From positions 134,036,354-134,100,353 of the forward strand of contig NC_066579.1 of assembly GCF_024323335.1 (NCBI RefSeq): a stretch of 64,000 bases of DNA, in the 5' to 3' direction. The notes under the pieces are model-generated. The model was not told the origin of the DNA and ran no database searches. It saw only the letters and a list, made by a program, of their open reading frames with translations. The position numbers were made by a program, and so were the translations under genes. Positions 11,571 through 23,879 of the stretch are shown in pieces (position 1 is the first letter of the stretch; every line of letters begins with the position of its first letter). The DNA comes from Lathyrus oleraceus. Taxonomy: Eukaryota; Streptophyta; Magnoliopsida; Fabales; Fabaceae.

Positions 11571-13310
11571 ATGGATCATTTGGAACAAGAGAACCGCGAG
11601 CTGAAGGAGGAGGTAGCCAGATTGACTGCCCTGATGGAGTCATTCTTGGCCACTCAGAGCGAGTCTTCTCCAACACCTGTAACTCCTCCCCAGAGGACGG
11701 TCATTTCTGAGGTTGTAACTTCTACTGTGCCTACTACAACAACTCACTTTGCGCCATCTATGCCAGCCGAGTTCCCTTGGGGAATGCCTGCCAATTTCAT
11801 GCCAGAAGGTTTTGCTCCAACTCTTGCTTCTTTTCCGGCATCTAGCCCGGTCCTTTCAGTGCCACCTCTCGTAGTACACACGTTGCCAAGGGTTGAAGAT
11901 ACCATCTACCATTCTGAGCCATCTAAGGGCCCAGATGTTTTTGAGAAGATGGATGACATGAAAGACGAATTCCTTGAGCTTCACAAGGAACTGAACACTT
12001 TGAGGGGAAAAGACCTCTTTGGTAAGAGTGCTGCTGAGTTGTGCCTTGTGCCCAACGTAAAGATCCCTATTAAATTCAAAGTGCCTGACTTTGAGAAGTA
12101 TAAGGGAAACACATGCCCTTTCAGTCATCTTGTGATGTATGCTCGCAAGATGTCGACACAAACTGATAATGACCAACTGCACATCCACTATTTCCAGGAC
12201 AGTCTGTCCGGTGCCGCTCTCCGGTGGTACATGGGTTTGGAGAGTTCGAACATCCGCTCCTTCAACGATCTTGGCGAGGCCTTCGTCAAGCAATATAAAT
12301 ATAACGTGGATATGGCTCCTGATAGGGACTAGTTGAGGGCGATGTCCCAGAAAGAGAAAGAGACTTTCAAAGAATATGCCCAGAGATGGCGCGAATTGGC
12401 AGCTCAGATAGTGCCTCCCCTTGAGGAGAAAGAGATGACCAAGATCTTCTTGAAGACCTTGAGCTCGTTTTATTATGAAAGGATGATAGCTAGTGCTCCC
12501 TCAGACTTCACTAAGATGGTGAATACGGGAATGAGACTGGAAGAGGGGGTCCGTGAAGGACGCTTAACTCGAGACGAAGGATCTTCAGCAAAGAGATATG
12601 GAAGCTTTGCGAAGAAGAAGGAGGGAGAGGCACACACTGTGTCTTCCCATATCAAGAGAAGATCCTCTGTGAAGAGGAAGATTGCTCGCCCAGTCAACAA
12701 CCAGCATCAGGTGGCTCACATAGCACCCGTTTTCAGGGAAGCTCAACATTATCAGCAACCACAAACTCAGCAATATCAGCAACAACAACAGCGTCCACAA
12801 CAGCAGGCCTACCAGCCTCGAAACAACAACAACAATGCCAGTACCAGCTACGAGAGGAAGAGGGTCACCTTCGATCCAATTCCGATGACTTATGCTGAAC
12901 TCTATCCATCTTTGATTGATATAAAGTTAATCACTCCGCGAGACCCTCCCGCTGTACCTGCTAACCCCCAGTGGTGGTACAAGCCTGAGCTTCATTGCGT
13001 ATATCATTCCGGTGCTCCCAGACATGACGTGGAGAATTGTTGTCCCTTGAAGACCAAGGTGCAAGACCTTGTGAGAAGTGGGATTTTGTTTTTCGAGGAC
13101 GTAGGTTCGAATGTAAAGAAGAACCCATTGCCCAAGCATGGGAAATCTATCAATATGGTCTAGGGCTGCCCTGGCAAATACAAAGTTAAATACGTCAGTC
13201 ATATCCGGCAATCACTGGTTGAGATGCATCGCTTGCTGTGTGATTATAGCCATTATGAGCATGACCACGATAGATGTCGAGTATGTTCTGTTAATCAGAG
13301 AGGTTGTCGC
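11571..13310 (+). pseudogene. gag: Ogre Gag (element A)
   Basis: Gag forms the capsid-like particle. The start is the ATG at 11571, followed by a coiled coil (EQENRELKEEVARLTALMES). The capsid core has the retrotransposon-Gag signature: LVPNVKIPIKFKVPDFEKYK near 12045, then HYFQDSLSGAALRWYMGLE near 12185 and FKEYAQRWRELAAQ near 12370. A Gln-rich stretch (near 12750-12830) precedes a modified zinc knuckle of type C-x-YH-x4-H-x4-C near 12995-13045. Breaks: TAG at 12330-12332 within the core, TAG at 13161-13163, and a shift of frame near 13310. Element B shows no shift at the matching place, so this is decay and not programmed frameshifting. Confidence 0.85.
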
Positions 13311-14713
13311 AGGTGCGCAAGGATGTTCAGGAGATGCTCGATGAAGGAGTCATTGAGATCCTTCAAAACATAAATGTTGACGAAGATGCTCTCGAAGTCA
13401 ACGTAATTTCTCCAATATTCCGGATACCTGAGCCTGTTGTCATCAAGTATGATGGAAGCAAGCAGAAGGTTTCTCCAGCTTTGACTATCAAGCCAGCCGG
13501 ACCTTTGTCGTACTCCTCCGAGAAGGCGGTCCCTTATCGCTACAATGCTGTAGCAGTGGAAAATGGGAAAGAGGTGTCCCTGCCCTCTTCATCTGTCGTT
13601 AACATTGCTGACGTCACCGGTTTGACCCGTAGTGGTCGTGTATTTTCAGCTCCTTTGAAGCCTTAAGTTGATGCTCGAGGAAGTATTGATCTTGATTTTG
13701 TTGAATGCCCGATTGGGAATGCTGTGAGCACTCTAAATCCGGCACTTGTTGCTAAGCCCTCCTCTACGTTGAGAACTCTTGCTTCCGCTGGCCCGAGTGG
13801 CAATACGAGAGAAGATTGTGATGAGATGATGAGGCTCATCAAGAGAAGCGAGTACAATGTTGTAGACCAGCTTCTACAAACGCCATCCAAAATATCTGTT
13901 TTATCATTTCTATTAAATTCAGAACCACACCGAGAGGCTCTGCAAAAGGTGTTGGATGTGGCGTACGTAGATCACGATGTCACAATAGAACAGTTTGATA
14001 ATATTGTTGCAAACATTACCGCTTGTAACAACCTGAGTTTTTGTGATGCTGATCTCCCCGAGGAGGGAAGAGACCACAACTTGGCATTACATATATATGT
14101 GAGTTGCAAGGATGATGCCATGTCCAATGTGTTGGTAGACACTGGGTCATCGTTAAATGTATTGCCAAAGACCACTCTCGCGAAGTTGTCATATCAAGGG
14201 CCTCCCATGAGGCAGAGTGGGGTAGTTGTGAAGGCTTTTGATGGGTCTCGCAAGACTGTGATTGGCGAGGTTGATCTCCCAATCAAAATCGGACCAAGTG
14301 ATTTCCAGATTACCTTCCAGGTTATGGACATTCACCCATCGTATAGTTGTCTCCTAGGCAGACCATGGATTCACGAGGCTGGCGCCGTGACATCCACCCT
14401 ACACCAAAAACTGAAATTTGAAAAGAATAAGAAGTTGGTGGTGGTAGGGGGAGAAAGGGCTCTCCTGGTAAGCCATTTGTCTTCTTTCTCTTATATAGAT
14501 GTTGAGGATGAAGTTGGAACTCCGTTCCAAGCTTTATCTATTGCTGAACCTGTTGAAAAGAGAACTCCCTCGTTTGCTTCCTTCAAAGATGCAAACTTAG
14601 CCATTGAGTATGGTGCAACTGCTGGATTGGGGAAAATGATCAAGCTAGAGGATAACAAGTCCCGGGCTGGCATAGGTTATTCCTCTGGGGTGGAAGAGAT
14701 TCCTGATGAGATT
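13304..14713 (+). pseudogene. Ogre aspartic protease region (element A)
   Basis: The frame entered after the shift near 13310 carries the aspartic protease with the active-site motif VDTGSSLNVLP near 14135-14165, followed by AFDGSRKTVIGEVDLPI and SCLLGRPWIHEAGAVTSTLH near 14348-14400. A TAA stop lies at 13664-13666 in the linker. The protease cleaves the Gag-Pol polyprotein. The protease runs in frame straight into RT here. The segment that holds the intron in element B is missing: GIGYSSGVEE is followed at once by the pre-RT sequence. Confidence 0.85.
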
Positions 14714-15907
14714 ACATGTCTTCTTGAGCATGAAGAGAAAATCATTCAGCCGCACCTTGAGAATCTGGAAGCAGTCAACTTGGGGTCTGAGGATTGTGTG
14801 CGAGAAGTGAAGATTGGGGCACTCCTAGAAGAATCTGTTAAGAAGGGGTTGATTGAGTTGCTACGAGAATATGTTGACGTCTTTTCCTGGTCATATGAAG
14901 ACATGCCTGGTCTAGATACTGATATTGTGCAACATTTCCTGCCTTTGAAGCCTGAGTGTGTGCCTGTGAAGCAGAAGCTCAGAAGCACTCATCCTGATAT
15001 GGCAGTAAAAATCAAGGAGGAAGTACAGAAACAAATTGATGCGGGGTTTCTGGTGACTTCTACATATCCTCAATGGGTGGCCAATATTGTGCCCGTGCCT
15101 AAGAAAGATGGAAAAGTCCGAATGTGTGTGGACTATAGAGACTTGAATAAAGCTAGCCCGAAAGACGATTTCCCTCTACCACATATTGACATGTTGGTAG
15201 ATAATACAGCTAAATTCAATGTCTTCTCATTCATGGACGGATTTTCCGGATATAATCAAATCAAAATGGCACCCGAGGATATGGAGAAGACAACATTCAT
15301 CACACCTTAGGGAACATTCTGTTATTGAGTGATGCCCTTCGGTTTGAAGAACGCCGGAGCCACGTATCAACGAGATATGACTACATTGTTTCATGATATG
15401 ATGCATAAGGAGATTGAGGTATATGTTGATGATATGATTGCAAAGTCAAGAATGGAAGTTGAACATATAGAGCACTTGTTGAAGATTTTTCAGCGCTTGA
15501 GGAAGTACAAGCTTCGTCTGAATTCCAACAAGTGTACATTTGGAGTCTGTTCCGGCAAGTTATTGGGTTTCGTTGTTAGCGAAAGAGGTATTGAGGTTGA
15601 TCCTGCAAAGGTCAAAGCAATACAAGAGATGGCTGCGCCTAAAACTGAGAAGCAAGTTCGAGGTTTTCTTGGCCGCTTGAATAACATTTCTAGATTTATA
15701 TCACACATGACTGCCACATGTGCGCCGATATTCAAGCTCCTCCAGAAAGATCAATCCCATGATTGGACCGAGGATTTCCAGAAAGCTTTTGACAGTATTA
15801 AAGAGTATTTGTCTGAGCCTCCGATCCTGTCTCCGCCTGTGGAAGGAAGACCATTGATTATGTTTTTGACAGTTCTTGAAGACTCAATGGGTTGTGTCCT
15901 TGGTTAG
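14714..15907 (+). pseudogene. Ogre reverse transcriptase (element A)
   Basis: RT copies the RNA into cDNA. Visible blocks are the entry motif PVKQKLRSTHPDMAVKIKEE (near 14955), VANIVPVPKKDGKVRMCVDY (near 15078), FPLPHIDMLVD, SFMDGFSGYNQIKMAPED (near 15230) and the catalytic YVDDM (near 15421). Breaks: TAG 15308-15310 in place of the Trp found in element B, TGA 15326-15328, and TAG 15905-15907. All lie in one reading frame, so only substitutions separate this from a continuous frame. Confidence 0.88.
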
Positions 15908-16720
15908 CAGGACGAATCAGGAATGAAAGAGCATGCCATCTACTATTTGAGTAAGAAATTTACCGATTGTGAGTCTCGATAATCAATGCTTGAGAAGACA
16001 TGTTGTGCTTTGGCTTGGGCTGCTAAGCGCTTACGCCAGTATATGTTGAATCATACCACTTGGTTGATATCCAAAATGGATCCGATCAAGTATATCTTCG
16101 AGAAGCCTGCTTTAACTGGGAGGATTGCCCGTTGGCAGATGTTGTTATCTGAGTATGATATTGAGTATCGAGCTCAGAAGGCTATTAAAGGAAGTATCTT
16201 GGCTGATCACTTGGCACATCAACCAATTGAGGATTATCAGTCAGTTCAGTATGACTTCCCAGATGAGGAGATTCTATATTTGAAAATGAAAGATTGTGAT
16301 GAACCTACGCTCGATGAAGGGCCAGAGCCTGGTTCCAGATGGAGTATGGTATTTGATGGCGTTGTAAATCAATATGGAAATGGTATTGGGGCAATGATTA
16401 TTACTCCTCAGGGCAGACATTTTCCTTTTACAGCAAGGCTAACTTTCAAATGCACGAATAATATGGCAGAGTATGAGGCTTGTATTATGGGATTGGAGGA
16501 GTGCATTGATCTTAGGATCAAGCATCTTGATGTTTATGGTGATTCGGCCCTTGTTGTTAATCAGATTAGGGGTGAATGGGAAACGAATCAACTTGGCCTC
16601 ATTCCATATAGGGATTATGCGAGGAGGATTTCAACATTCTTTACTGAGGTTGACTTCCATCATATTCCTCGAGATGAGAATCGGATGGCAGATGCTCTTG
16701 CTACACTTGCTTCAATGATT
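15908..16720 (+). pseudogene. Dual RNase H region (element A)
   Basis: Two RNase H-like domains follow RT. The first is the ordinary gypsy domain (LEKTCCALAWAAKRLRQYML near 15990). The second, near 16336-16715, is the archaeal-type domain typical of Tat elements (family knowledge). Its four acidic residues are visible: FDG, MAEYEA, YGDSALV and RMADALA. RNase H removes the RNA strand of the RNA-DNA hybrid. One stop, TAA 15981-15983, precedes the first domain. Confidence 0.8.
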
Positions 16721-17585
16721 GTGGTAAGACTTTGGAATGAAGTTCCCAATATCACTGTGAGGCGCTTGGATAGACCAGCTCATGTATTTGCAGTAGAGGA
16801 AGTGAAAGATGATAAGCCATGGTATTATGACATCAAGTATTTCCTCCAGAGCCAGATTTACCCGCCTGGGGCATCTGTGAAAGATAGGAAAACCCTGAGG
16901 AGATTATCAGGAAGTTTCTACCTCAATGGTGATGTGCTTTATAAGAGAAATTTTGACATGGTGCTGCTCAGATGCGTGGATAGACACGAAGCAGACCTGT
17001 TGATGACTGAGGTCCATGAGGGTTCATTTGGTACACATTCCAATGGACATGCCATGGCTAGAAAGATATTGAGAGCAGGCTACTATTGGCTGACAATGGA
17101 GTCTGACTGTTGCAAATATGTGAAGAAGTGCCATAAGTGTCAGATCTATGCGGATAAGATTCATATTCCTCTGACACTTCTGAATGTGATTTCGTCACCA
17201 TGGCCCTTCTCCATGTGGGGAATCGACATGATTGGCATGATAGAGCCGAAAGCATCCAATGGACAGAGATTTATCCTCGTAGCAATTGATTACTTCACTA
17301 AGTGGGTTGAAGCGACATCGTATGCAAATGTGAATAGGCAGGTGGTTGTGAAGTTTATCAAGTATCAACTCATATGCCGATATGGTGTGCCAGATAAGAT
17401 CATTACTGATAATGGATCTAACTTGAACAACAAGATGATGAAAGAGCTGTGTAGTGAGTTCAAGATTTCACATCATAATTCCTCTCCTTACAGACCCAAG
17501 ATGAATGGGGTTGTTGAAGCTGCTAATAAGAATATCAAGAAAATTATCCAAAAGATGGTTGTCACGTACAAGGATTGGCAAGTAA
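16721..17585 (+). pseudogene. Ogre integrase, C-terminally truncated (element A)
   Basis: Integrase inserts the cDNA. The zinc-binding HHCC module is seen (HEGSFGTHSNGH ... CHKC near 17010-17140). The core has WGIDM (near 17217), ITDNGS (near 17401) and the Glu of GVVEAANKNI (near 17510), so the D,D-35-E triad is present. Similarity to element B stops after KDWQ at about 17580. The C-terminal 160 or so residues present in B (37042-37524) are absent, replaced by unrelated AT-rich sequence, so the protein lacks its DNA-binding tail. Confidence 0.85.
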
Positions 17586-17940
17586 CTGCGGCCTGATAAG
17601 ACTTTGTTCTACAACTGTCATCCGTCAGAGATTCTCGCTCATTCATCATCAACCAAAGCTTCGAATACATCGAATTCAGAATTCGTGGAGAAATGGTCAT
17701 TATTTTCAATGTAGTCCTTTTCCAATATATATCACCAATTTCAAATTTGTAAAGATCTATGGAGGCTTGCCATTTGCAGACTACCATTCCATCAAATAAA
17801 TTTGAGCCTTTACCCAATTATTTGCACTCTTATTTGTTTCTATTCAACAAATGTTCTGCATGTTCTAATTGAAAAAATATCATTGTTTTAATTAATCAAA
17901 TTTTTCATAATTCGTTTTTAAACAAAGTGAACATTCACAA
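17586..17940 (+). other. Non-coding sequence after truncated integrase
   Basis: AT-rich, with no recognisable coding similarity. It marks the deletion or replacement that removed the integrase C terminus. Confidence 0.4.
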
Positions 17941-18015
17941 TGGCATAGGGATACTGGGAATGCCTGCAGTGCTCTCCCAAGGATGGTAAAATCCTCGACC
18001 GGGTAAGGTGTTTGT

Positions 18016-18357
18016 TCATATTCCTGGCATGCTCATGACCTCTTTCTCCGGAGCCTCTTGCGGTCCTTTCATTCGAGCAGCGTGTTCGGCGAGATTTTTC
18101 AGCTCTCCCTCCTCAGCAGATATGATCTCATTGGCAGGACAGTATCTGGTGATCTTTGGAAGCTTCTGGTTTTTGGTTGTTTCCCCCGGAGATCCATCCT
18201 CCTCTTTGATAACTTCCTCGATAGAATTGCTTCTACGTCGGAGTTCATCTGTGCAACGACTTTGCCCCCAGTTGGAATGACTGATGCTCATTCCCCGGCA
18301 GAGATCTTGGTGGTCATGGATTTCTCTCTTGAGATGTAGTACCGGATGTTGGATCCT
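18016..18357 (-). CDS. Possible antisense ORF in the Ogre 3' UTR
   Basis: On the minus strand a frame opens after TAG at 18358-18360 and runs to 18016. The first ATG is at 18289-18291 and gives 91 residues. The product is hydrophilic and protein-like (Ser/Glu/Lys/Arg rich, with RCTDELRRRSNSIEEVIKEE, and a helix-prone AEEGELKNLAEHAARMKG). It shows no membrane segment and no known domain. Tat-lineage elements of other plants are known to carry extra antisense ORFs downstream of pol (family knowledge); whether this is one is inference. It could also be a chance open frame. Confidence 0.3.
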   Translation of the reverse strand, partial: RIQHPVLHLKREIHDHQDLCRGMSISHSNWGQSRCTDELRRRSNSIEEVIKEEDGSPGETTKNQKLPKITRYCPANEIISAEEGELKNLAEHAARMKGPQEAPEKEVMSMPGI

Positions 18358-20223
18358 CTATCGTTGGACTTGTTTGTGTTAAAAATGTCTGTTTATCAGC
18401 ATTCATCATACATAAACCACGTATGTGTGCATATAATTATCAAACATTCAAATATTCATGTTGCATTCTTTGCCATATATCTTTGTTTGTTATCCCCCGC
18501 CAGTTGGTAATACATTTCCCCAAGCAGATGTCTGTGTCTGATCTCCATATAGAGTCACCCCCTTAAGCAGAAAGGGTTTATCCTTTCTTCCATATTCCCC
18601 ACTGAGTTATGTCCTCGTGGATAACGGTTGTTTCTACTTCCTCCCAACACATATATTGGGATGGAATTCCCCATTGAGTTATATCCTCATAGGGGAAAGT
18701 CTTGTTTCATCGTGCCTATCTAGTTTGATCCTAGACTGGCCTCTTATGACTGTTTCCTGCACCCCCCTGTGGTGTAGTTGAATAGTTGCTCAGTAACCAG
18801 TGGTTACCCATCTTTGCCCCGGCGGAGCCTGTGGTTTTCTACCTTTATACCGGTAGTTGTAAACCCTATTTCATCCCCTGGTAGAGTTAACCTTTTGTTC
18901 ATCCCAATCAATGACGGTTACATTCCTGTGGTTTTTTCTACCCAGTATCCGGTAGATGTAATCCCCTCCTTGGCGGTTATCTTTATCCAATATTCGATAT
19001 TGATATTCCTTCATCCCTTTCCTTTTGGAGCATATCTCTCAATAGCCGGTGATATATCTCTTGGATAATTTCTCTAATAAAGTAATTTATCCCCAGCGAG
19101 TCATCTGTCATTTACTCTTTGTTGATAATGATTGTTTCTCCCCTGGATTTGTCATCATTGTGTACCTAGTTCTCGGTATCCCGATGACCTCTTTGTTCGG
19201 TCGATTTATCCTTTATTAACCAGTAACCGGTTGTGGATAATCTTCCATGCGAGTATATTATCTATATTCTGACGGTAATAGATAATATATCTCATGCACT
19301 CCCTGGTCGAAGTCCTTTGCTCTTCCCCAGTCGAGTAAGATTCGTATCCCTTTGATTGGAATCGAATGTCCATCCTATAATCGAGTTTGCTTTTAAGCCC
19401 TCTTTTGGATGATGAGTGTCTTGGGAATATTCCCCAATTCATGCCTGGTTGGTCACCTATTATATGCCCAGTAACCGGTATCCCTGGCATTCCTTCCTCC
19501 CTGCTCCCTATTATGACTTTTTGTCCCCTTGCGGAGTCAGATTTTCCTGAGTTGAAGTTTACCTTTTTAGGTCTTCCTCATATGATTTTGGATGTTTGAT
19601 ATCTCTCACCCTCATACCGGTCTTAGATATTCATTCTCCCGAGCATGTTGTTCCCTCACCCTTACACCGGTGTTCGGATCACATGTCTCTTTGAGCTTAT
19701 TACCCAGTAACCGATAATACCTCATCCCGTTGCTTCCCTAGAGGAGTTTTGTTTGGGTGTTTTCCCAGTGAGGTGCCTTAGTGGATTCTCCCAGCCTGAA
19801 TTCGGATTTTTATCCAAAGTATCCGTTACAGATAAGTTTTTGTTGTATTGGCATATTCCCCAATACATGCATCTTTGAGTCAGCTCGAGTCTTTCCATTG
19901 ATTTATTTCATGGATTCCCTTCGTGTCTCTCAACAAGTGTCAAGCCGTGACCTACTCACGCGTTTTATCCCTTTACTCCCTAGTAAAGTCTCTAGAGTCT
20001 ATATCCCATATATGAGTGTGTTACTCCAGTGGATTTTCAATTGTTTCTGTTTTCTTTCATTCTTTGTGGACACATCCTCCCACAGAGTATTACCGTTTGC
20101 ATACATACATTCGCATCATGAGGTCTCTTAGGGACCAAAATTCGTCTCTTTGTTATTATTTAAGCCCATTCTACCTCGTCGAGATGAAGATTTTAACCTT
20201 CACTTCTCCGGCTAGAATGACCT

Positions 20224-20237
20224 TAAATAGGGGCATC
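20224..20237 (+). other. Polypurine tract region of element A
   Basis: TAAATAGGGGCATC directly precedes the TG that opens the 3' LTR. It primes plus-strand synthesis. It is less pure than most PPTs. Confidence 0.6.
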
Positions 20238-21750
20238 TGTATGACCCCAATTTTGGCCCTAAGATCCCTCATGGCATCATAACATTGCATTTGCAAAGCC
20301 TCAAGGATCATAAGCATCTTGGTTCCCCTTGCCTTTGGGTGAGACCTCTTGTGAGTGGTTTGAGATCACCAAGCATGCTTGAATTGTATTATTTCTTTTC
20401 TCATTTTGTTTACTAACCAAAAGCACACAAATATGTCACTAACATTTCTTGTTTGTAGCTTGAGCAATCACAAGGTCAAAAGCTTCTAGGTGATCCTTTG
20501 TGTAGTGATATGGCCAAGAGAAAGATAAAGGAAAGCATGGAAATGGTTCCCAAAGATATCATCCATCAAATATTCCTCCCTAGTATCTCAATTCATCATG
20601 TTTGATCAAAGCAAGTAAAAGGGTTTGAGGCTTGTGTCCCAAGGAACCCTAATTCATCTGATCATCCACAATGCCTGCTTATGAAGCAACCTCAGCCTAT
20701 GATCAAATACAATCAAGGGAAGTTCTTTAATTAATCATTTCATACATATTTGAACTTATTTGAGTGTCCTCAATCATCAATTCATCAAGATATGAGTTGT
20801 GAACTTGAGAAGTTGATCAGTCAATTCATCTGACTATTTTGAAATGCACTGAGACCTAAAGTTTTGTGTGTTGGTCAAATGGAGATGATCCCAAAAGTAA
20901 CAATTTTCTTAAGGACAATATGAACAACTTTCATGTTCATCAAAAATTGATTTGAAGCTTGGAAGGTCATCTCCCATTCCAATACATTATAGGTCATTTT
21001 GACTGAAACCCTAATTTTGGGTCAACTTCCCAAGAACATAACTCATTCATTTTTTATGATTTTAAGGTGGGATCAAATGCATTGGAAAGATTAAGATGTC
21101 TACTTCAAATGTTATGTTGAACAAAATTTCAAAATCTCAAAATAAGTACATGTGATAATGCAAAACATTATAGGTCACTTTGGACCAAATGCATTGAAAG
21201 ACAATAAAGTCCAACTTCAAGAGCCCATAACTTCTTCATCAAAATTCCAAATGATGCAAACTTTAAGTCCATTTTAATTGTCTTGAAAAGATATACAACT
21301 TTGACGTTGGAGGTTTTTTCATTTTAGGTTGGCACCATCAAAACAGAAGGGCTTGAAGTTGATTCAATTTGACAAAATTCTCAAAGGCATGTTTTACACT
21401 ATAAACTTCACGGCCTGTTTTCATAAATTTACACACTTCAAATGAGTTTTTGCTCAACATAACATTTGTCCCTTATGTCAAGACCTTTTCAACCATTACC
21501 CACATGCTCATGTTTGGATTTTCTAATTGGCATTTTCGAAGAGGTGAAGTTTTAGGCTCATTTATGCATAACATGTTGAAACTCATTACACAAGCCAATT
21601 CAATCACATGTACACGTCCATTTCATCTTGCTTACATCTGAACACTCATTTGCCATTGCATTTGGGCCTCCCATGCGCTTGTACAGGCCCATGCATGGAG
21701 GGCCCCTCACTTCATGCACACGAATTCTACATGCCTTGCATCACTTTGTG

Positions 21751-21759
21751 CTATAAATA
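21751..21759 (+). promoter_or_regulatory. TATA box of LTR A (second copy)
   Basis: CTATAAATA, identical to 582-590 with conserved flanks. Confidence 0.65.
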
Positions 21760-22305
21760 GAGCTGCTCAGATTCATTCTAACTCAACCTAAAGGCGCCTA
21801 AAGCTCTGCAGAAATCAATTCCCACCCATACCAAAGGAACTAAGTTCATATTTCTTCAAAATGTCAGATCTGAAATTCAATTGAATTTGGTAGAATCTTC
21901 ATATCTAAAGTTCATAAACCTTCATCATCTAGTCCATTCAAGTTCTGTTTGGCAAAAGGAAGCAAAGAAAGTGACTCAAAGCTTCACAATTCAAAGGTGT
22001 TCATCAACTGGTTTTTTCTTTGAAACTCCTTAATCTTTGATCTGTTGGCCTTGATATTGTGTTGTCTGAAGTCCTCTCTATAGAGGCATCATTGCTGTAT
22101 GCTCAATTTTCAAAATCAAGCAAGTTCATGATGAACACCATCAAGCTTCCATCTCTGATTTCTCTCTTAATAGGAATCTAGAGTGGAAGTGAGTGGTATA
22201 GGAGTGATGTACATCACTTCCTCTTTCGATTGATGCCTAGATTGTCCATTTTGGTGAGCATTTGAACCTCTGTGTTTTTTTGCTCTCGCCGGAGCTCACC
22301 GGAGA

Positions 22306-22329
22306 AGACGGTGGCACTGGCCACCGTCT
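22306..22329 (+). other. GC-rich hairpin in LTR A, second copy
   Basis: 10-bp perfect stem as at 1138-1161; only a loop base differs. Confidence 0.6.
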
Positions 22330-23756
22330 CTTTGCCAGATCAAATCTGGACCATTGGATGCGTTTCCCACGATCTAATCCTGGTCCTTGTTATGTTTGAC
22401 TTCATTTAATGCACGGTACCACACGCTTGACTCATGTACATGGTAAGCGCGCGCATGTGGAGCGTTTGATCAGCCACGTCAATTAATGAGGCTTGATCAG
22501 ATGCCTCTCCTTTTTCCGATTTTCTTAATTTCCATTTTATATTCTTTAATTCCATTTTATTTCAAAAATTCATAACTCTTTCATTTTTAATCCAAAAAAT
22601 ACGGGACCAATTGCATTATTTCTCTTTTTAATTCTAGTTTCTAAAAATGATTTTTAATATTTTTTATTTTATCATTTGGTTTTTTTTGTGAATTTTCTCT
22701 TTTCTGGTTATTTTTAATTCATTTTAAATAGTTTTTGATATTCAAAAAATACAAAAATATTTTCTCAAACTCTTTGAATGATGATGGATCTATGAAAAAT
22801 ATTCTCATCAATTTATTAATTGATTTGAGATTTATTTGAGATTTTAGTTCGATTAGGTTATTTTTATTCATTTTTAATTGATTAAAAATAGTTTCTGACT
22901 TTTAAAAATGCTGAAATTTTTTTGTCAAACTTTGTTTGACTTTGTTGAACTTGGGATAAATCACTTGGACTTTCAAAAGTTGATTTGAAGTGATTTTGAA
23001 GTTTGACCTTTCTTTAATATTTTAATTCAAGTTTATTTTTAATATTAAAAATGCCAAAAATATTTTGTTCATGTCTTGACTTCCAATCTTCATCTCATTT
23101 CTGTTTTTGATTGTTTGACCATGATCCTCAATGTCATTGGTTAACACTTGTTGGTTGGTACATTCTATTTCATTTAATGTCCTTTATTCTTTTCATTTCC
23201 ATTTCCATTATTCATCTCCTTCTTCTCCTTCTTTCTTTTTGATCAATGAGTTAAAGGTTGATAAGTTAGCATTGATTAGGGAGGCTTAAACCAATACAAG
23301 ATCATTTCCCATTTTCTTTTTGGCATGGCAAGTTGTTGGAACTTGGTTCACTAATCAAGACTTCTAACTTATGTTGTTGCCTACATTATTATTGACCGGC
23401 CTCAGATAGTTGTGACTTCTACATAAGTCCAATTACGATTGCTTAACATAGCGCTAAATTTGCCTTATGGCACACTAACTACTAACATTAACCATTAACC
23501 ATTAACATTTATTTCTTGCACTTTACATTTATGCAATTTACTATTCTTGTACATATTATTCATTTGCTTTTTCCTTTGCTCACTTGAGCACATGTTTATG
23601 TTAATGCAATTTGCCTTTTGCTCACTTGAGCACATATAATTGTGTATATATCGTTTGTGCTTGTGTCTTGTTTTGATTGTTGTTGACCACAAATACAAAG
23701 AAATGGACAAAATGGACTTAGACTTTAGGACTTTCCCTATGCTAATTTGGAGTCAA

Positions 23757-23879
23757 AGAGCAACTAGGCCTCATGCCTTTAGAATGCTTAAAATGTCAGA
23801 GAGCAACTAGGCCTCATGCCTTTAGAATGCTTAAAATGTCAGAGAGCAACTAGGCCTCATGCCTTTAGAATGCTTAAAG
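23757..23879 (+). repeat. Three-copy 42-bp tandem repeat in LTR A
   Basis: Copies start at 23757, 23799 and 23841 and are nearly identical. The first LTR has two. Confidence 0.8.

Larger units (their letters stand above)
17941..20237 (+). other. Long 3' untranslated region of element A
   Basis: About 2.3 kb between pol and the PPT. It is built from degenerate motifs: CCAGTAACCGGT-like copies at 19219, 19468 and 19702 (variants near 18949 and 18841), and a CCCCAYTGAGTTATRTCCTC pair near 18598 and 18670. A perfect inverted repeat GTAACC-AGT-GGTTAC lies near 18793-18807. No sense-strand ORF resembles a known protein; an antisense ORF is listed separately. Confidence 0.55.

Noticed and set aside
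11856..12293. 145-codon minus-strand ORF over gag of element A
   Set aside because: Antisense shadow of conserved Gag sequence.
13290..13330. Programmed frameshift between gag and pro in element A
   Set aside because: Element B reads from gag into pro at this place without a shift, and no slippery site is seen; a one-base loss is simpler.
19781..20131. 116-codon plus ORF at the end of the A 3' UTR
   Set aside because: Composition follows pyrimidine-rich non-coding DNA; no relation to known proteins and not near any start context.
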